Of a DNA stretch of 64,000 nt, positions 34,378-43,025 are shown one piece after another. Origin of the DNA: Paenibacillus sp. YN15 (GTDB taxonomy: Bacteria; Bacillota; Bacilli; Paenibacillales; NBRC-103111); NCBI RefSeq assembly GCF_003285005.1, contig NZ_QMFA01000002.1, forward strand, positions 290,779 to 354,778, given 5' to 3'. Within the stretch, counting starts at the first letter, position 1. Every line of letters begins with the position of its first letter. The notes beneath the pieces are model-generated. The model saw only the letters and a list, made by a program, of their open reading frames with translations. It made no database searches and had not been told where the DNA came from. The translations under genes and the position numbers were made by a program.

Positions 34378-35106
34378 ATGCTTACCGTTCGCAATCTTTC
34401 GAAGAAGTGGAAAGACGGCACGGAAATTTTGAATAAGGTGAGCTTTCAGGTGGACGACGGCGAATTTATCGCCGTTATCGGGGCCAGCGGCAGCGGTAAA
34501 ACGACGCTTCTGAACTGCCTGTCCCTGAAGGAAAAGTGGGATCAGGGCCAATACATCTATAACAGCCGGGATATTACCGGGCTGAACCCCCTTCAGGCGT
34601 ACGCCCTCCGGAGGGAATGGGGCTTTCTCACTGAAAATCCGGATGTGAACCCGTCCAAAAACGCATTGAAGAATGTATTGGACAGCCGCTACCAGCATAT
34701 GTCCCTGGTCAGGCGGATTTTCCGCAAGGAGTCCCAGGACGAGCATGTGTACGCCATGGATTTTCTGGAGAAGGTTGGGCTTTTGGACAAGGCCAGGGAG
34801 CCTGTATCCAAGCTGTCCGGCGGGGAAAAGCAGCGGGTCGGGATTGCCAAGTCGCTGATTAAAGGGGCCAAGGTGATTTTTGCCGATGAGCCGCTGAAGG
34901 GACTGCAGCCGGAGGCGCAAAACCGGGTGATGGAGGATTTGCGGAATGTGTGCAAGCGGGACCAGGTTACCGTGATCTGCGCCATCAGCAGTCTGGAGCA
35001 TGCAGAGCGCTACGCCAGCCGCATCTGGGGAGTATCCGGAGGAAAAATCGTGCTGGACATTGCCGCGCGCAAGCTTACACAGCGGGAGAAGGACATTGTA
35101 TTCTGA
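34378..35106 (+). CDS. ABC transporter ATP-binding protein, PhnC-like
   Basis: This 242-residue ATPase has Walker A GASGSGKTT near 36-44. The signature is LSGGEKQRVGIAKSLI near 149-164, and Walker B reads VIFADEPLKGLQPEAQNRV, where Leu-Lys replaces the usual Thr-Ser. The overall layout resembles phosphonate importer PhnC. No permease or binding protein is adjacent, so its transport partner is elsewhere or it acts otherwise. The ATG at 34378 has AAAGGTGG ten bases upstream; an in-frame GTG at 34363 overlaps that site. udk follows after 11 bases. Confidence 0.85.
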   Translation: MLTVRNLSKKWKDGTEILNKVSFQVDDGEFIAVIGASGSGKTTLLNCLSLKEKWDQGQYIYNSRDITGLNPLQAYALRREWGFLTENPDVNPSKNALKNVLDSRYQHMSLVRRIFRKESQDEHVYAMDFLEKVGLLDKAREPVSKLSGGEKQRVGIAKSLIKGAKVIFADEPLKGLQPEAQNRVMEDLRNVCKRDQVTVICAISSLEHAERYASRIWGVSGGKIVLDIAARKLTQREKDIVF

Positions 35107-35117
35107 GGAGGCCAGTC

Positions 35118-35729
35118 ATGCTAGTCATCGGCATTGCAGGAGGCACAGGCTCCGGAAAAACCACCGTCGCCCGTCGCCTTCTGAAACGGATCGGCACAGA
35201 GCATGTTGCATTGATATCACAGGATTCATACTACAAACACCAGCCGCATCTGACCAAGGAGGAGCGGGCGCAGGTCAATTACGACCATCCCAACTCCTTC
35301 GACAACGAGCTGTTGATTGAGCATCTGCAGGCGCTCCGCCGGGGAGAGAGCATCCGGGTTCCGGTTTATTCCTTCTCCGAGCATATCCGGACGGACAAAA
35401 CCATCGCCCTTGCCCCTACGCCGGTGGTTGTGCTGGAGGGGATTCTGGTGTTGGCGGATGAGCCGCTCCGCAAGGAAATGGACATTAAGGTGTTTGTGGA
35501 TACGGATGCGGATGTGCGGGTGCTGCGCCGGATCAACCGGGATATGCGGGAGCGGGGGAGAACCTTCGATTCCGTGTTTGCCCAATATCTGAATACGGTC
35601 AAGCCTATGCACGAGGCTTTTATTGAGCCGTCCAAGCGGTATGCCGATCTGATTGTGCCCGAAGGCGGCGAGAATGAAATCGCCGTCACCCTGCTGGCTT
35701 CCCGGATTGAACAATCGATTAGCCAATAA
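35118..35729 (+). CDS. udk: Uridine/cytidine kinase
   Basis: This 203-residue P-loop kinase phosphorylates uridine and cytidine to UMP and CMP in pyrimidine salvage. Walker A is GIAGGTGSGKTTVARRL at the N-terminus (about 5-21). SQDSYYKHQPHLTKEERAQV, NYDHPNSFDNELL and PVYSFSEHIRT are family signatures. The start at 35118 follows GAGGAGG and gives the normal family length. It sits 11 bases after the PhnC-like ATPase gene. Confidence 0.95.
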   Translation: MLVIGIAGGTGSGKTTVARRLLKRIGTEHVALISQDSYYKHQPHLTKEERAQVNYDHPNSFDNELLIEHLQALRRGESIRVPVYSFSEHIRTDKTIALAPTPVVVLEGILVLADEPLRKEMDIKVFVDTDADVRVLRRINRDMRERGRTFDSVFAQYLNTVKPMHEAFIEPSKRYADLIVPEGGENEIAVTLLASRIEQSISQ

Positions 35730-35767
35730 CGGAAGACCCATCTTGATTCCCCACAAGGAGGCTTGTC

Positions 35768-36556
35768 ATGAACGCCCACGAAATCGATTATCAGATTATC
35801 GGCAGTGAAATGCAGTTTGTGCAAATTGAGCTGGACCCCCAGGAAAGTGTGGTAGCGGAAGCGGGCAGCTTCATGATGATGGATGACAGCATCCAGATGC
35901 AGACGATTTTCGGCGACGGGTCCGGCGAACAACGCGGCTTCATGGGCAAGCTGATGGGGGCGGGCAAGCGGCTTTTGACGGGGGAAAGCCTGTTTATGAC
36001 GGTGTTTACCAATGCGGGGTACGGCAAGAAGCAGGTTTCCTTCGCTTCGCCTTACCCGGGCAAAATTATTCCCTTGGACTTAAGCGAGCTGGACGGAAAA
36101 ATCATCTGCCAGAAGGATTCCTTCCTCTGCGCAGCCAAAGGCGTGTCCGTAGGCATCGAGTTCCAGCGGCGGCTGGGAGCCGGTTTCTTCGGCGGCGAGG
36201 GTTTTATTATGCAGAAGGTGGAGGGAGACGGCCTGGCATTCGTCCATGCCGGGGGAATGGTCTATGAGAAAATTCTTCAGCCCGGCGAGCTGATCCGGCT
36301 GGACACCGGCTGTCTGGTCGCCATGACCCGCGATGTCCAATACGATATCGAGTTCGTGAAGGGAATCAAGTCCGCCGTATTCGGCGGGGAGGGTCTGTTC
36401 TTCGCCACCCTGCGCGGGCCCGGCAAGGTATGGGTGCAATCCTTGCCCTTCAGCCGGCTGGCCGACCGGGTGATTTCTGGAGCGGGAGCGGCAGGCCGCA
36501 AGGAGGAAGGAAGCATTCTGGGCGGGTTGGGCAATTTGCTGGACGGCGACAGATAG
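35768..36556 (+). CDS. TIGR00266/AIM24-family protein
   Basis: The 262-residue protein has a beta-helical AIM24-like fold, with IDYQIIGSEMQFVQIELDP, ESVVAEAGSFMMMDDSIQMQ, GESLFMTVFTN and GEGLFFATLRGPGKVWVQSL as typical segments. No signal peptide or membrane helix is seen. The mitochondrial homologue AIM24 affects inner-membrane organisation, while bacterial function is unknown. ACAAGGAGG precedes the ATG. Confidence 0.88.
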   Translation: MNAHEIDYQIIGSEMQFVQIELDPQESVVAEAGSFMMMDDSIQMQTIFGDGSGEQRGFMGKLMGAGKRLLTGESLFMTVFTNAGYGKKQVSFASPYPGKIIPLDLSELDGKIICQKDSFLCAAKGVSVGIEFQRRLGAGFFGGEGFIMQKVEGDGLAFVHAGGMVYEKILQPGELIRLDTGCLVAMTRDVQYDIEFVKGIKSAVFGGEGLFFATLRGPGKVWVQSLPFSRLADRVISGAGAAGRKEEGSILGGLGNLLDGDR

Positions 36557-36589
36557 GCTGGCGTTCCCCGTTGTACAGAACAGCAAACA

Positions 36590-36624
36590 AAGCCCCGCAG
36601 GCCATTCCGGCTTCTGCGGGGCTT
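36590..36624. terminator. Terminator, best oriented for the leftward YpbS-like gene
   Basis: AAGCCCCGCAG (36590-36600) pairs with CTGCGGGGCTT (36614-36624). Read leftward, it is followed by TTTGTTTG; in the rightward direction the T-run is poor. Confidence 0.85.
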
Positions 36625-36644
36625 ACATGTGATGAGGGGAGGGG

Positions 36645-36914
36645 CTACAGCTTCTCCCTCTTCAGCTGTTCGACATAATCTCTGACCATATCCTCATTGA
36701 CAAACTGGCGGAGCGGTGAAATGCCGTTCTTGGCATGCTCGATAATACGTGCCGTAACCTGGTTGATTGCTTCCGTGGAGAAAGCTTCTCCTTTCAGACA
36801 GAGGTCAACCGCTTCTTGGATCAGCTCTTCCCGCAGTTGGTCCAACTGCTCAAATGCCTGCAGATGCTCGTGCTGCTTGCGGGAGTGCTGTGAAATGGCC
36901 TCATGCACGTTCAT
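36645..36914 (-). CDS. Small YpbS-like (DUF2533) protein
   Basis: This 89-residue, mostly helical and charged protein begins MNVHEAISQHSRKQHEHLQA and contains SPLRQFVNEDMVRDYVEQL near the C-terminus. Its length and pattern recall the DUF2533/YpbS family of Bacillus-group bacteria; this assignment is from memory. The ATG at 36914 has AGGAGG eleven bases upstream, and an in-frame TTG at 36941 is disfavoured because it precedes that site. There is no known function. It is divergent from motA, with AT-rich sequence between. Confidence 0.68.
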   Translation of the reverse strand: MNVHEAISQHSRKQHEHLQAFEQLDQLREELIQEAVDLCLKGEAFSTEAINQVTARIIEHAKNGISPLRQFVNEDMVRDYVEQLKREKL

Positions 36915-37110
36915 TCGAAACAACGCCTCCTGTTTGAACAAATTCTTCTCGTTTTTTTAGAAAAACGAGATTCTAAATATGATACTATAGATACGCCGCG
37001 GTTACAATGGATTCGACACAAATCGTGTTTTTCTCTTTAAGCCTCAACATTTGCTTTGTTTTTTCCGATATAAGCTAAAGACTAAAGAAAACATGCTGGG
37101 AGTTGGAACG

Positions 37111-37929
37111 ATGGAAAAGTCAACGCTTTTGGGATTGGTCTGCGCCGTATTCGGTGTCGGAGTCGGGATGGTCCTGAAGGGTGTAAGCCCGGTGGCGCTT
37201 TGGAATCCTGCAGCGCTGCTGATTATTTTCGTAGGAACCTTCGCTGCGGTAGCCATGGCCTTCCCCATGTCGGATGTAAAGAAGCTGCCCGGCCTGTTCA
37301 AGCTGATCTTCACGCAACCCAAGCTCATGGAGAAAGAGGAGCTGATTCTGAAGTTTGTCGAATGGGGCACCATCGCCCGCCGTGAAGGTTTGCTGGCTCT
37401 GGAGGCAACGGCGGAAAGTGTGGAGGACCCCTTCCTCAAAAACGGCATGAAGATGCTGATTGACGGCAGCGACAGCGAATTCGTCCGTGATGTCATGCTG
37501 GAGGATATACATGCCATGGAAGAGCGTCACAAGGTTGGGGCGCAGTTGTTTTCCCAGGCAGGCATGTACGCCCCGACCCTGGGTGTGCTTGGCGCTGTTG
37601 TCGGTCTGATCGCCGCCTTGGGAAACCTGAAGGATATCGATAAGCTGGGCCACTCCGTGGCGGCCGCTTTTGTCGCTACTTTGTTCGGAATCTTCTCCGG
37701 CTATGTGTTGTGGCATCCCATTGCCAATAAGCTTAAGCGGATGTCCAAGAAGGAAGTGGAGATCAAGCTGATGATGGTGGAGGGTCTCATTACCTTCGGC
37801 TTGGGCGGCTCGGCCAACTCGATCCGCCAGAAGCTGTTGGTGTTCTTGCCTGCGGACAAGCGGAATTTGGAGAACAGGGAATCCTCCAAGGGGGAGGTAG
37901 CAGCCATTGGCAAAGAAGCAAAGGCATGA
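37111..37929 (+). CDS. motA: Flagellar motor stator protein MotA
   Basis: This 272-residue membrane protein has four hydrophobic segments (two near the N-terminus, two at about 150-200) and a large cytoplasmic loop. The loop carries the charged motif RREGLLALE (about 92-100). GMYAPTLGVLGAVVGLI and AAAFVATLFGIFSGYVLWHP form the proton-channel helices. With MotB it makes the proton-driven stator. The start at 37111 follows GGGAG and gives the normal N-terminus MEKSTLLGL. The 3' end overlaps motB by 23 bases. Confidence 0.95.
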   Translation: MEKSTLLGLVCAVFGVGVGMVLKGVSPVALWNPAALLIIFVGTFAAVAMAFPMSDVKKLPGLFKLIFTQPKLMEKEELILKFVEWGTIARREGLLALEATAESVEDPFLKNGMKMLIDGSDSEFVRDVMLEDIHAMEERHKVGAQLFSQAGMYAPTLGVLGAVVGLIAALGNLKDIDKLGHSVAAAFVATLFGIFSGYVLWHPIANKLKRMSKKEVEIKLMMVEGLITFGLGGSANSIRQKLLVFLPADKRNLENRESSKGEVAAIGKEAKA

Positions 37930-38770
37930 GGAGCATGAGGAGCATGCGGATGAGTCTTGGCTAATTCCTTATGCCGACCTGATGACCCTGCTTCTTGCTT
38001 TGTTTATCGTTTTGTTCGCCACCGCCCAGACTGACCAGAAGAAGCTGGATCAGCTGGCCAAATCCATGTCGGGCGCCTTTAACGGCGGCAAGGGGTTTAT
38101 GGAATTCTTCGGGATTGTTCAACCGTCGCGCAATGCGGATACGGAATCGAAGAATACAACCCCCGCGGACACCTCCGGAGCGTACAAGCAGCCGGACCGG
38201 AGCGAAGAGGAAAGCGAAAGCGGCCAAAGCGCCGAAGAGCAGGCCGAACAGGCGGCCAAGGCAGAGGAAGCTCTGAAGGAACAGAAAAGCCTCAATGAAA
38301 TGAAGCAGCAAATGGACTCCTTTATTTCAGAGAATAATCTCAGCACTCAGTTGGACACGACGCTGGGTTCCCATTACGTCATGATCACGATCCGCGACCA
38401 GGCGATATTCGCTTCGGGAAGCGCGGAGGTGAAGCCGGAGGCGAAGCAGCTGGCCGATGCCATCTCCGCCATTCTCACCAATTACCCGGAGTATCAGGTA
38501 ACGGTTTCCGGCCATACGGATAATGTGCCCATTACCACCAAAACCTACAGCTCCAACTGGGATTTGAGCACTGCCCGGTCCTTGAGCTTTATGAAGGAGC
38601 TATTCCGCAACGCCAATGTGAACCAGCAGCGGTTCAGCTCTACCGGCTTTGGCGAATTCAAGCCTATTGCCAGCAACGATACGGCGGAAGGCCGCGCCAA
38701 AAACCGGCGGGTGGAGGTTTCCATCATCAGCCCGGCGGTGTTATCCGGCAGCGAACTTCCTCTCCCTTAA
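37907..38770 (+). CDS. motB: Flagellar motor stator protein MotB
   Basis: The 287-residue protein has a short basic N-terminus and one membrane helix beginning WLIPYADLMTLLLALFIVLF. The essential proton-binding Asp is residue 24. A low-complexity acidic/Ala-rich linker follows (about 75-130), then an OmpA-type peptidoglycan-binding domain with VSGHTDNVPITT and GEFKPIASNDTAEGRAKNRR. Translation starts at TTG, 9 bases after GGGGGAGG, within the end of motA. No other flagellar or chemotaxis genes are in the window. Confidence 0.95.
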   Translation: MAKKQRHEEHEEHADESWLIPYADLMTLLLALFIVLFATAQTDQKKLDQLAKSMSGAFNGGKGFMEFFGIVQPSRNADTESKNTTPADTSGAYKQPDRSEEESESGQSAEEQAEQAAKAEEALKEQKSLNEMKQQMDSFISENNLSTQLDTTLGSHYVMITIRDQAIFASGSAEVKPEAKQLADAISAILTNYPEYQVTVSGHTDNVPITTKTYSSNWDLSTARSLSFMKELFRNANVNQQRFSSTGFGEFKPIASNDTAEGRAKNRRVEVSIISPAVLSGSELPLP

Positions 38771-38778
38771 ATCCTCGT

Positions 38779-38817
38779 GCCCTTCTTCCGCAAAATGGAA
38801 GGAGGGCTGTTTATTTG
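38779..38817 (+). terminator. Intrinsic terminator of motAB
   Basis: GCCCTTCTTCC (38779-38789) pairs with GGAAGGAGGGC (38797-38807), followed by TGTTTATTT. Confidence 0.8.
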
Positions 38818-38861
38818 CCGGCAAGCTGCGCGATTTCCATAAAAGTGTCACGTTTAACCGG

Positions 38862-38890
38862 TTGTCAATTACGCGAATACCTCTTATACT
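38862..38890 (+). promoter_or_regulatory. Promoter of the amino-acid ABC transporter operon
   Basis: TTGTCA (38862-38867), 17 bases, then TATACT (38885-38890): one mismatch per hexamer and ideal spacing, about 47 bases before the lipoprotein start. Confidence 0.8.
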
Positions 38891-38937
38891 AGACAAGTCG
38901 CATAGTGAATGAATATACAGAAGAGGTGCATATCCGA

Positions 38938-39819
38938 ATGAAGAAATTGACAGTTCTCCTGGCAGCGGTCATGATGCTGGCCATGTTAGCCGCCTGCGGC
39001 GAGAAAAACAAGGAAACCGACAAAACCCAGGGCGCTTCCGCTCCTGCAGCAGCTAGCGCCGCAGCTTCCGTGGCTCCGGCATCCCCGGCAGCCGCAACCA
39101 CCGACAAGCTTGCTGATATCAAGAAGGCCGGCACCGTCATCATGGGAACCAGCGCTGACTACGCGCCGTATGAGTTCCACAAGAATATTGACGGCAAGGA
39201 CACCATTGTCGGCTTCGATATCGAAATCGCCAAAGCCATCGCCGCTGATCTGGGTGTGAAGCTGGAGATCAAGGACATCGGTTTTGACGGCCTGCTGCCT
39301 GCTCTGAACGCCGGCAAGGTGGACTTCGTTATTTCCGGCATGACCCCCAATAAGGAACGTCTGGAGAGCGTAGACTTCTCCAAGATCTACTACACCGCCC
39401 AGCAGGTTATTATGGTCCGTGCCGATGACAAGGACAAGTTCAAGTCCATGGACGATCTGAAGAAAGCCACTGTTGGCGTACAAACGGCTTCCATCCAGGA
39501 AGACATCGCCAAGGAGCAGCTGCAAGGCGCCAAGATCAAATCCATCGCCAAGATCACTGATCTGGCTCTGGAGCTGAAGAACAAGAAGATTGATGCCATC
39601 ATTATGGAATCTCCCGTAGCCAACGGTTATGTAACCAAGAACAAGGATCTGGTGATCAGCAGCGTGAAGCCTGAGGCCGAGGAAGCCGGCTCCGCCATTG
39701 CCGTCAAGAAAGGCAATGACACTCTGACTGCCGAGATCAACAAGTCCCTTGACAAATTGATCAAAGACAAGACCATTGACAAACTGGTGGATGAAGCTTT
39801 CCAATTGTCGGAGAAATAA
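38938..39819 (+). CDS. Amino-acid ABC transporter substrate-binding lipoprotein
   Basis: This 293-residue precursor has a lipoprotein signal peptide ending in LAAC, with Cys20 the lipidation site. An Ala/Ser/Pro-rich spacer follows (about 29-55), then a periplasmic-binding-protein type II domain. The polar amino-acid motif GTSADYAPYEFHKN and the signature VGFDIEIAKAIAADLGVKLE are clear, and DFVISGMTPNKERLESVDFS follows. Ligands in this family are glutamine, cystine, arginine or similar; the exact one is unknown. The start at 38938 follows GAAGAGGTG. It is the first gene of a three-gene importer operon. Confidence 0.93.
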   Translation: MKKLTVLLAAVMMLAMLAACGEKNKETDKTQGASAPAAASAAASVAPASPAAATTDKLADIKKAGTVIMGTSADYAPYEFHKNIDGKDTIVGFDIEIAKAIAADLGVKLEIKDIGFDGLLPALNAGKVDFVISGMTPNKERLESVDFSKIYYTAQQVIMVRADDKDKFKSMDDLKKATVGVQTASIQEDIAKEQLQGAKIKSIAKITDLALELKNKKIDAIIMESPVANGYVTKNKDLVISSVKPEAEEAGSAIAVKKGNDTLTAEINKSLDKLIKDKTIDKLVDEAFQLSEK

Positions 39820-39909
39820 TGCAATAGGTTAACAACGGGGGAAAACGGCGGCTGTTGTTTCGCTGTTTTCCCCTTCGCCATGCCACCAGGGAGGATATGG
39901 AGGGATAAA

Positions 39910-40617
39910 ATGAGCACCGGATTTTTGGCCATGAATTTTTCTTTTATGAACGAATATGGAAGCTACTATCTGACAGGCGCTTGGACAACCGTCAAGCTGG
40001 CCTTTTTCACGGTGATTTGCGGCGGCATTCTGGGCATGTTTATTGCCTTGATGCGTTTGTCCGGTCAACGCCTTGTCCGTTTTTTGGCATCCGCTTACAT
40101 TGAAATCATCCGCGGCACCCCGCTTTTGGTGCAGCTGCTTATCGTATATTACAGCCTTCCCAACGGAGTGGAATGGCTGCTGGTGAAGACGGGCCTTCCC
40201 GGGGATCTTCTGGCGCTCCCCGATTTTGCTTATTGCGTCATTGCCTTGTCCATCAACAGCGCCGCTTATGTGGCGGAGATTTTCCGCGCAGGCATCCAGG
40301 CGGTGGACAAAGGCCAGATGGAAGCGGCCCGCTCTCTGGGGATGACCAAGCGCATGGCCATGACCCATATCATTTTGCCCCAGGCCATCCGCAACATTCT
40401 TCCGGCGCTGGGCAATGAGTTTGTCGTGATTATTAAGGAGTCGTCCCAGGTGATGGTTATCGGCATGGCCGAGCTGATGTACAGCGCCAACCTGATCCGC
40501 GGCGCCACCTACCTTTCCATGGAGCCGCTCCTGGTAGCCGCCGTCATTTACTTTACATTGACATTCCCGCTCTCCAAGGTCCTCAGTCTGGTTGAAAGGA
40601 GGCTGTCCGCCCAATGA
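39910..40617 (+). CDS. Amino-acid ABC transporter permease
   Basis: The 235-residue HisM/GlnP-type permease has about five membrane helices. The polar amino-acid permease motif [20 protein letters not shown] lies near 63-82. The EAA loop is [20 protein letters not shown] near 131-150, with [18 protein letters not shown] after it. The start at 39910 follows GGAGGG. Its stop overlaps the ATPase start by 4 bases (ATGA). Confidence 0.94.
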   Translation: MSTGFLAMNFSFMNEYGSYYLTGAWTTVKLAFFTVICGGILGMFIALMRLSGQRLVRFLASAYIEIIRGTPLLVQLLIVYYSLPNGVEWLLVKTGLPGDLLALPDFAYCVIALSINSAAYVAEIFRAGIQAVDKGQMEAARSLGMTKRMAMTHIILPQAIRNILPALGNEFVVIIKESSQVMVIGMAELMYSANLIRGATYLSMEPLLVAAVIYFTLTFPLSKVLSLVERRLSAQ

Positions 40618-41336
40618 TCAAGGTCAATCAACTGCACAAAAGCTTCGGCAAGAACCATGTGTTGAACGATGTGAACATCCATATCGGAAAAGGCGAGGTT
40701 GTGGTGGTCATCGGCCCGTCCGGATCGGGCAAAAGCACCTTTTTGCGCTGTCTGAACCTTCTGGAGGAGCCATCCAGCGGCGAGGTTATTTTTGAGGACG
40801 TGAACATTACCGATAAGAAGACGGATATCAACATCCTCCGGCAGAAGATGGGAATGGTCTTTCAGCAATTCAACCTGTTCCCGCACCTGACTGTTTTGAA
40901 GAATATCACTCTGGCTCCGCGGAAGCTGAAGGGAGTGAGCCAGCAGGATGCGGACAAGCTGGCTATGGAGCTGCTCCGGACCGTCGGTCTGGAGGATAAG
41001 GCAACCAGTTACCCGGCGCAGCTGTCCGGGGGGCAGAAGCAGCGGATTGCCATTGCCCGGGCGCTGGCTATGCAGCCCGATGTGCTCCTGTTTGACGAGC
41101 CCACCTCAGCCCTGGACCCGGAGATGGTAGGCGAGGTGCTGGATGTTATGAAGCGGCTTGCCGCAGAAGGCATGACCATGGTGGTGGTGACCCATGAGAT
41201 GGGCTTTGCCCGCGAGGTGGGGAGCCGGCTTATCTTCATGGATAAAGGAACCATCGCCGAGGAGGGGGTACCGGCAGAGGTGTTTGCTGAGCCCAAACAT
41301 CCCCGCACCCGGGAATTCCTCAGCAAGGTGCTGTAA
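40614..41336 (+). CDS. Amino-acid ABC transporter ATP-binding protein (GlnQ-like)
   Basis: The 240-residue ATPase has Walker [10 protein letters not shown] near 34-42, Q-loop [15 protein letters not shown] near 81-95, signature [15 protein letters not shown] near 138-152, Walker [16 protein letters not shown], and switch His in [10 protein letters not shown]. The sequence is canonical for polar amino-acid importers of the GlnQ/HisP type. It is translationally coupled to the permease, and a strong terminator follows. Confidence 0.95.
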   Translation: MIKVNQLHKSFGKNHVLNDVNIHIGKGEVVVVIGPSGSGKSTFLRCLNLLEEPSSGEVIFEDVNITDKKTDINILRQKMGMVFQQFNLFPHLTVLKNITLAPRKLKGVSQQDADKLAMELLRTVGLEDKATSYPAQLSGGQKQRIAIARALAMQPDVLLFDEPTSALDPEMVGEVLDVMKRLAAEGMTMVVVTHEMGFAREVGSRLIFMDKGTIAEEGVPAEVFAEPKHPRTREFLSKVL

Positions 41337-41344
41337 TGTTGTTC

Positions 41345-41374
41345 AAAAACCCGTCCCGGGAAGGACGGGTTTTT
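41345..41374 (+). terminator. Intrinsic terminator of the amino-acid transporter operon
   Basis: AAAACCCGTCC and GGACGGGTTTTT form a 10-11-bp stem with a 6-base loop and five T residues. Confidence 0.93.
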
Positions 41375-41473
41375 CCGTCCGGAGGGGGCTGTTGCCTCCA
41401 CCTGGAGACAGTTGAAATTGCCTTCCGCATCCATCATAATCATATATATGAGACATATGCATGGAGTGATGGA

Positions 41474-41977
41474 ATGAAAATCGGTGTTGTTTCAGATACT
41501 CACTTGTCGGACCGCCGGGAAATTCGGCTTCCCCAAGAGCTGCTGGGAGGTTTATCCGGAGTGGAGCTGATCCTCCATGCCGGAGACTGGATTTCTCCGC
41601 GGGTAGCGGAGGAGCTGGAGAAGCTTGCCCCTGTGGAAGGAATAGCGGGGAATAATGACGGGATGGACATTGTCAGCCGCTTCGGGTACAAAAAGATTGT
41701 AGAGGCCGCCGGCGTGCGCATCGGGCTCATTCACGGCGACGGTTATGGCAAAACCACAGAGCGCCGCGCCTTTGACGCTTTTGAAGGGCAGGATGTCCAG
41801 GCCATTGTGTTCGGCCATTCCCATATCCCCTACTTGGAGCGGAAAGCGGGTATTCTTCTGTTTAATCCCGGCTCCCCCACGGACAAACGCAGGCAGCTTC
41901 TTTATTCCTACGGGATCATGGAGATTCGGGAGGGAGAAATAACAGCGGTTCATCACTACTATGCCTCGTGGGATTAA
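41474..41977 (+). CDS. YfcE/MJ0936-type metallophosphodiesterase
   Basis: The 167-residue calcineurin-like phosphoesterase has the metal ligands in order: VVSDTHLS near 6-13, HAGDW near 36-40, GNNDG near 58-62, HGDGYG near 83-88 and GHSHIPY near 113-119. NPGSPTDKRR is the typical C-terminal motif. It is a cytosolic single-domain phosphodiesterase; substrates of the group include bis-pNPP in vitro and perhaps 2',3'-cyclic nucleotides. The ATG at 41474 gives the standard N-terminus MKIGVVSDTH, with GGAG upstream. Confidence 0.93.
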   Translation: MKIGVVSDTHLSDRREIRLPQELLGGLSGVELILHAGDWISPRVAEELEKLAPVEGIAGNNDGMDIVSRFGYKKIVEAAGVRIGLIHGDGYGKTTERRAFDAFEGQDVQAIVFGHSHIPYLERKAGILLFNPGSPTDKRRQLLYSYGIMEIREGEITAVHHYYASWD

Positions 41978-42079
41978 TTTCGCGAATTTCGGTATATTTC
42001 GACAAATTCCTTCTATTTTCCCCAAAATTCCGTTATACTAAAGCTATTCCTTGCATCTCTCTTAGAAATGAGTGAATAC

Positions 42080-42925
42080 ATGGCTATTCGAATTTTTACC
42101 GACGGAAGCTCAGATTTGCCAAAGCGCATTCTGGAGCAGTTGGGCATCGTCCAGATTCCCTTGCCGGTTCATTTTGAGGATGAGCAGTTCGATTCCAACA
42201 TGGATTTGGAGCTCTTTTACCATAAACTTGCTTCGGTAAGCGCGCTTCCCAAAACCTGCAGTCCTTCGCCCAGCACCTTCTTCAATAAGTTCTTAAGTGC
42301 GGAGCCACATGAAGAGATTCTGTGCATTTCGTTGTCCTCGGGACTCAGCAGCACTTACAATCACGCGATGATGGGCAAAGCGATGGTGGAGGAGGAGCAT
42401 CCCCAGCGGCCTTCCATTGAGGTGCTGGACAGCAAGAATGCTTCTCTGGGGCTGGGTCTTCTGGTGTACAAGGCGGCCCGCATGGCTAAAGAAGGGCACA
42501 GCATGCATGAGCTGGTGCAGACCATGAAGCGGAGCATCACCGAGGTCAAAAATTACTTTGTGCTGGATACGCTGGAGAATGTGATCAAAGGCGGGCGGCT
42601 GGACCGTGTCCGCGGAGCCATTGCTTCCGTCTTGAACATCAAGCTCCTGATGTGCGCCAGTGAGGAAGGCACTCTGGAAGTGGTGGAAAAGGTCCGCGGC
42701 ACCCAAAATGCCATCAAGAAGCTGATTGAACGGATCGGCGAGGCGGGACATGATTTCGAGAAGAAAATTCTTGCCATTGCCCACAGCAATTGTGAGGAGC
42801 GGGCGCATGAAGTGATGGAAATGATTCTGAAGCGGTATCCCTTCAAGGAGGTTATTGTGACGGAGATGGGACCGGTTATCGGCACCTACGCAGGCAAGGG
42901 CGGCATCCTGGTCTCCTATGCGTAA
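42080..42925 (+). CDS. DegV-family fatty-acid-binding protein
   Basis: The 281-residue protein starts with the DegV signature IRIFTDGSSDLPKRILEQLG. The lipid-head-group region SLSSGLSSTYNHA follows near 88-100, and LDTLENVIKGGRLDRVRGA and HSNCEERAHEVMEMI are present. Family members bind long-chain fatty acids; some act as FakB partners for fatty-acid kinase. Two starts are possible (42068 and 42080); 42080 is slightly favoured by a GAGTG upstream. TATACT near 42034 could be a -10. Confidence 0.9.
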   Translation: MAIRIFTDGSSDLPKRILEQLGIVQIPLPVHFEDEQFDSNMDLELFYHKLASVSALPKTCSPSPSTFFNKFLSAEPHEEILCISLSSGLSSTYNHAMMGKAMVEEEHPQRPSIEVLDSKNASLGLGLLVYKAARMAKEGHSMHELVQTMKRSITEVKNYFVLDTLENVIKGGRLDRVRGAIASVLNIKLLMCASEEGTLEVVEKVRGTQNAIKKLIERIGEAGHDFEKKILAIAHSNCEERAHEVMEMILKRYPFKEVIVTEMGPVIGTYAGKGGILVSYA

Positions 42926-42930
42926 TTTAA

Positions 42931-42968
42931 CCCCCAAAAGTGAAGCAAAGCTTTGAAACATATTCCGG
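42931..42968. repeat. CCCCCAAAAGT repeat, left half only (copy 3)
   Basis: CCCCCAAAAGTGAAGCAAAG, CTTTGAA and ATTCCGGC match the left two-thirds of the family. The right arm ACTTTTGGGGG is replaced by the start of a terminator hairpin, so this copy is truncated. Confidence 0.75.
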
Positions 42969-42979
42969 CAACAAAAAAA

Positions 42980-43014
42980 CGTACCGCGGGAAAATTCCTG
43001 CCGTACGCTTTTTT
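42980..43014. terminator. Bidirectional terminator between degV and the alpha/beta hydrolase
   Basis: CGTACCGCGGG and CCTGCCGTACG pair with one mismatch around a 6-base loop. A-rich and T-rich flanks lie on the two sides. Confidence 0.88.
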
Positions 43015-43025
43015 ATTGCACAAGG

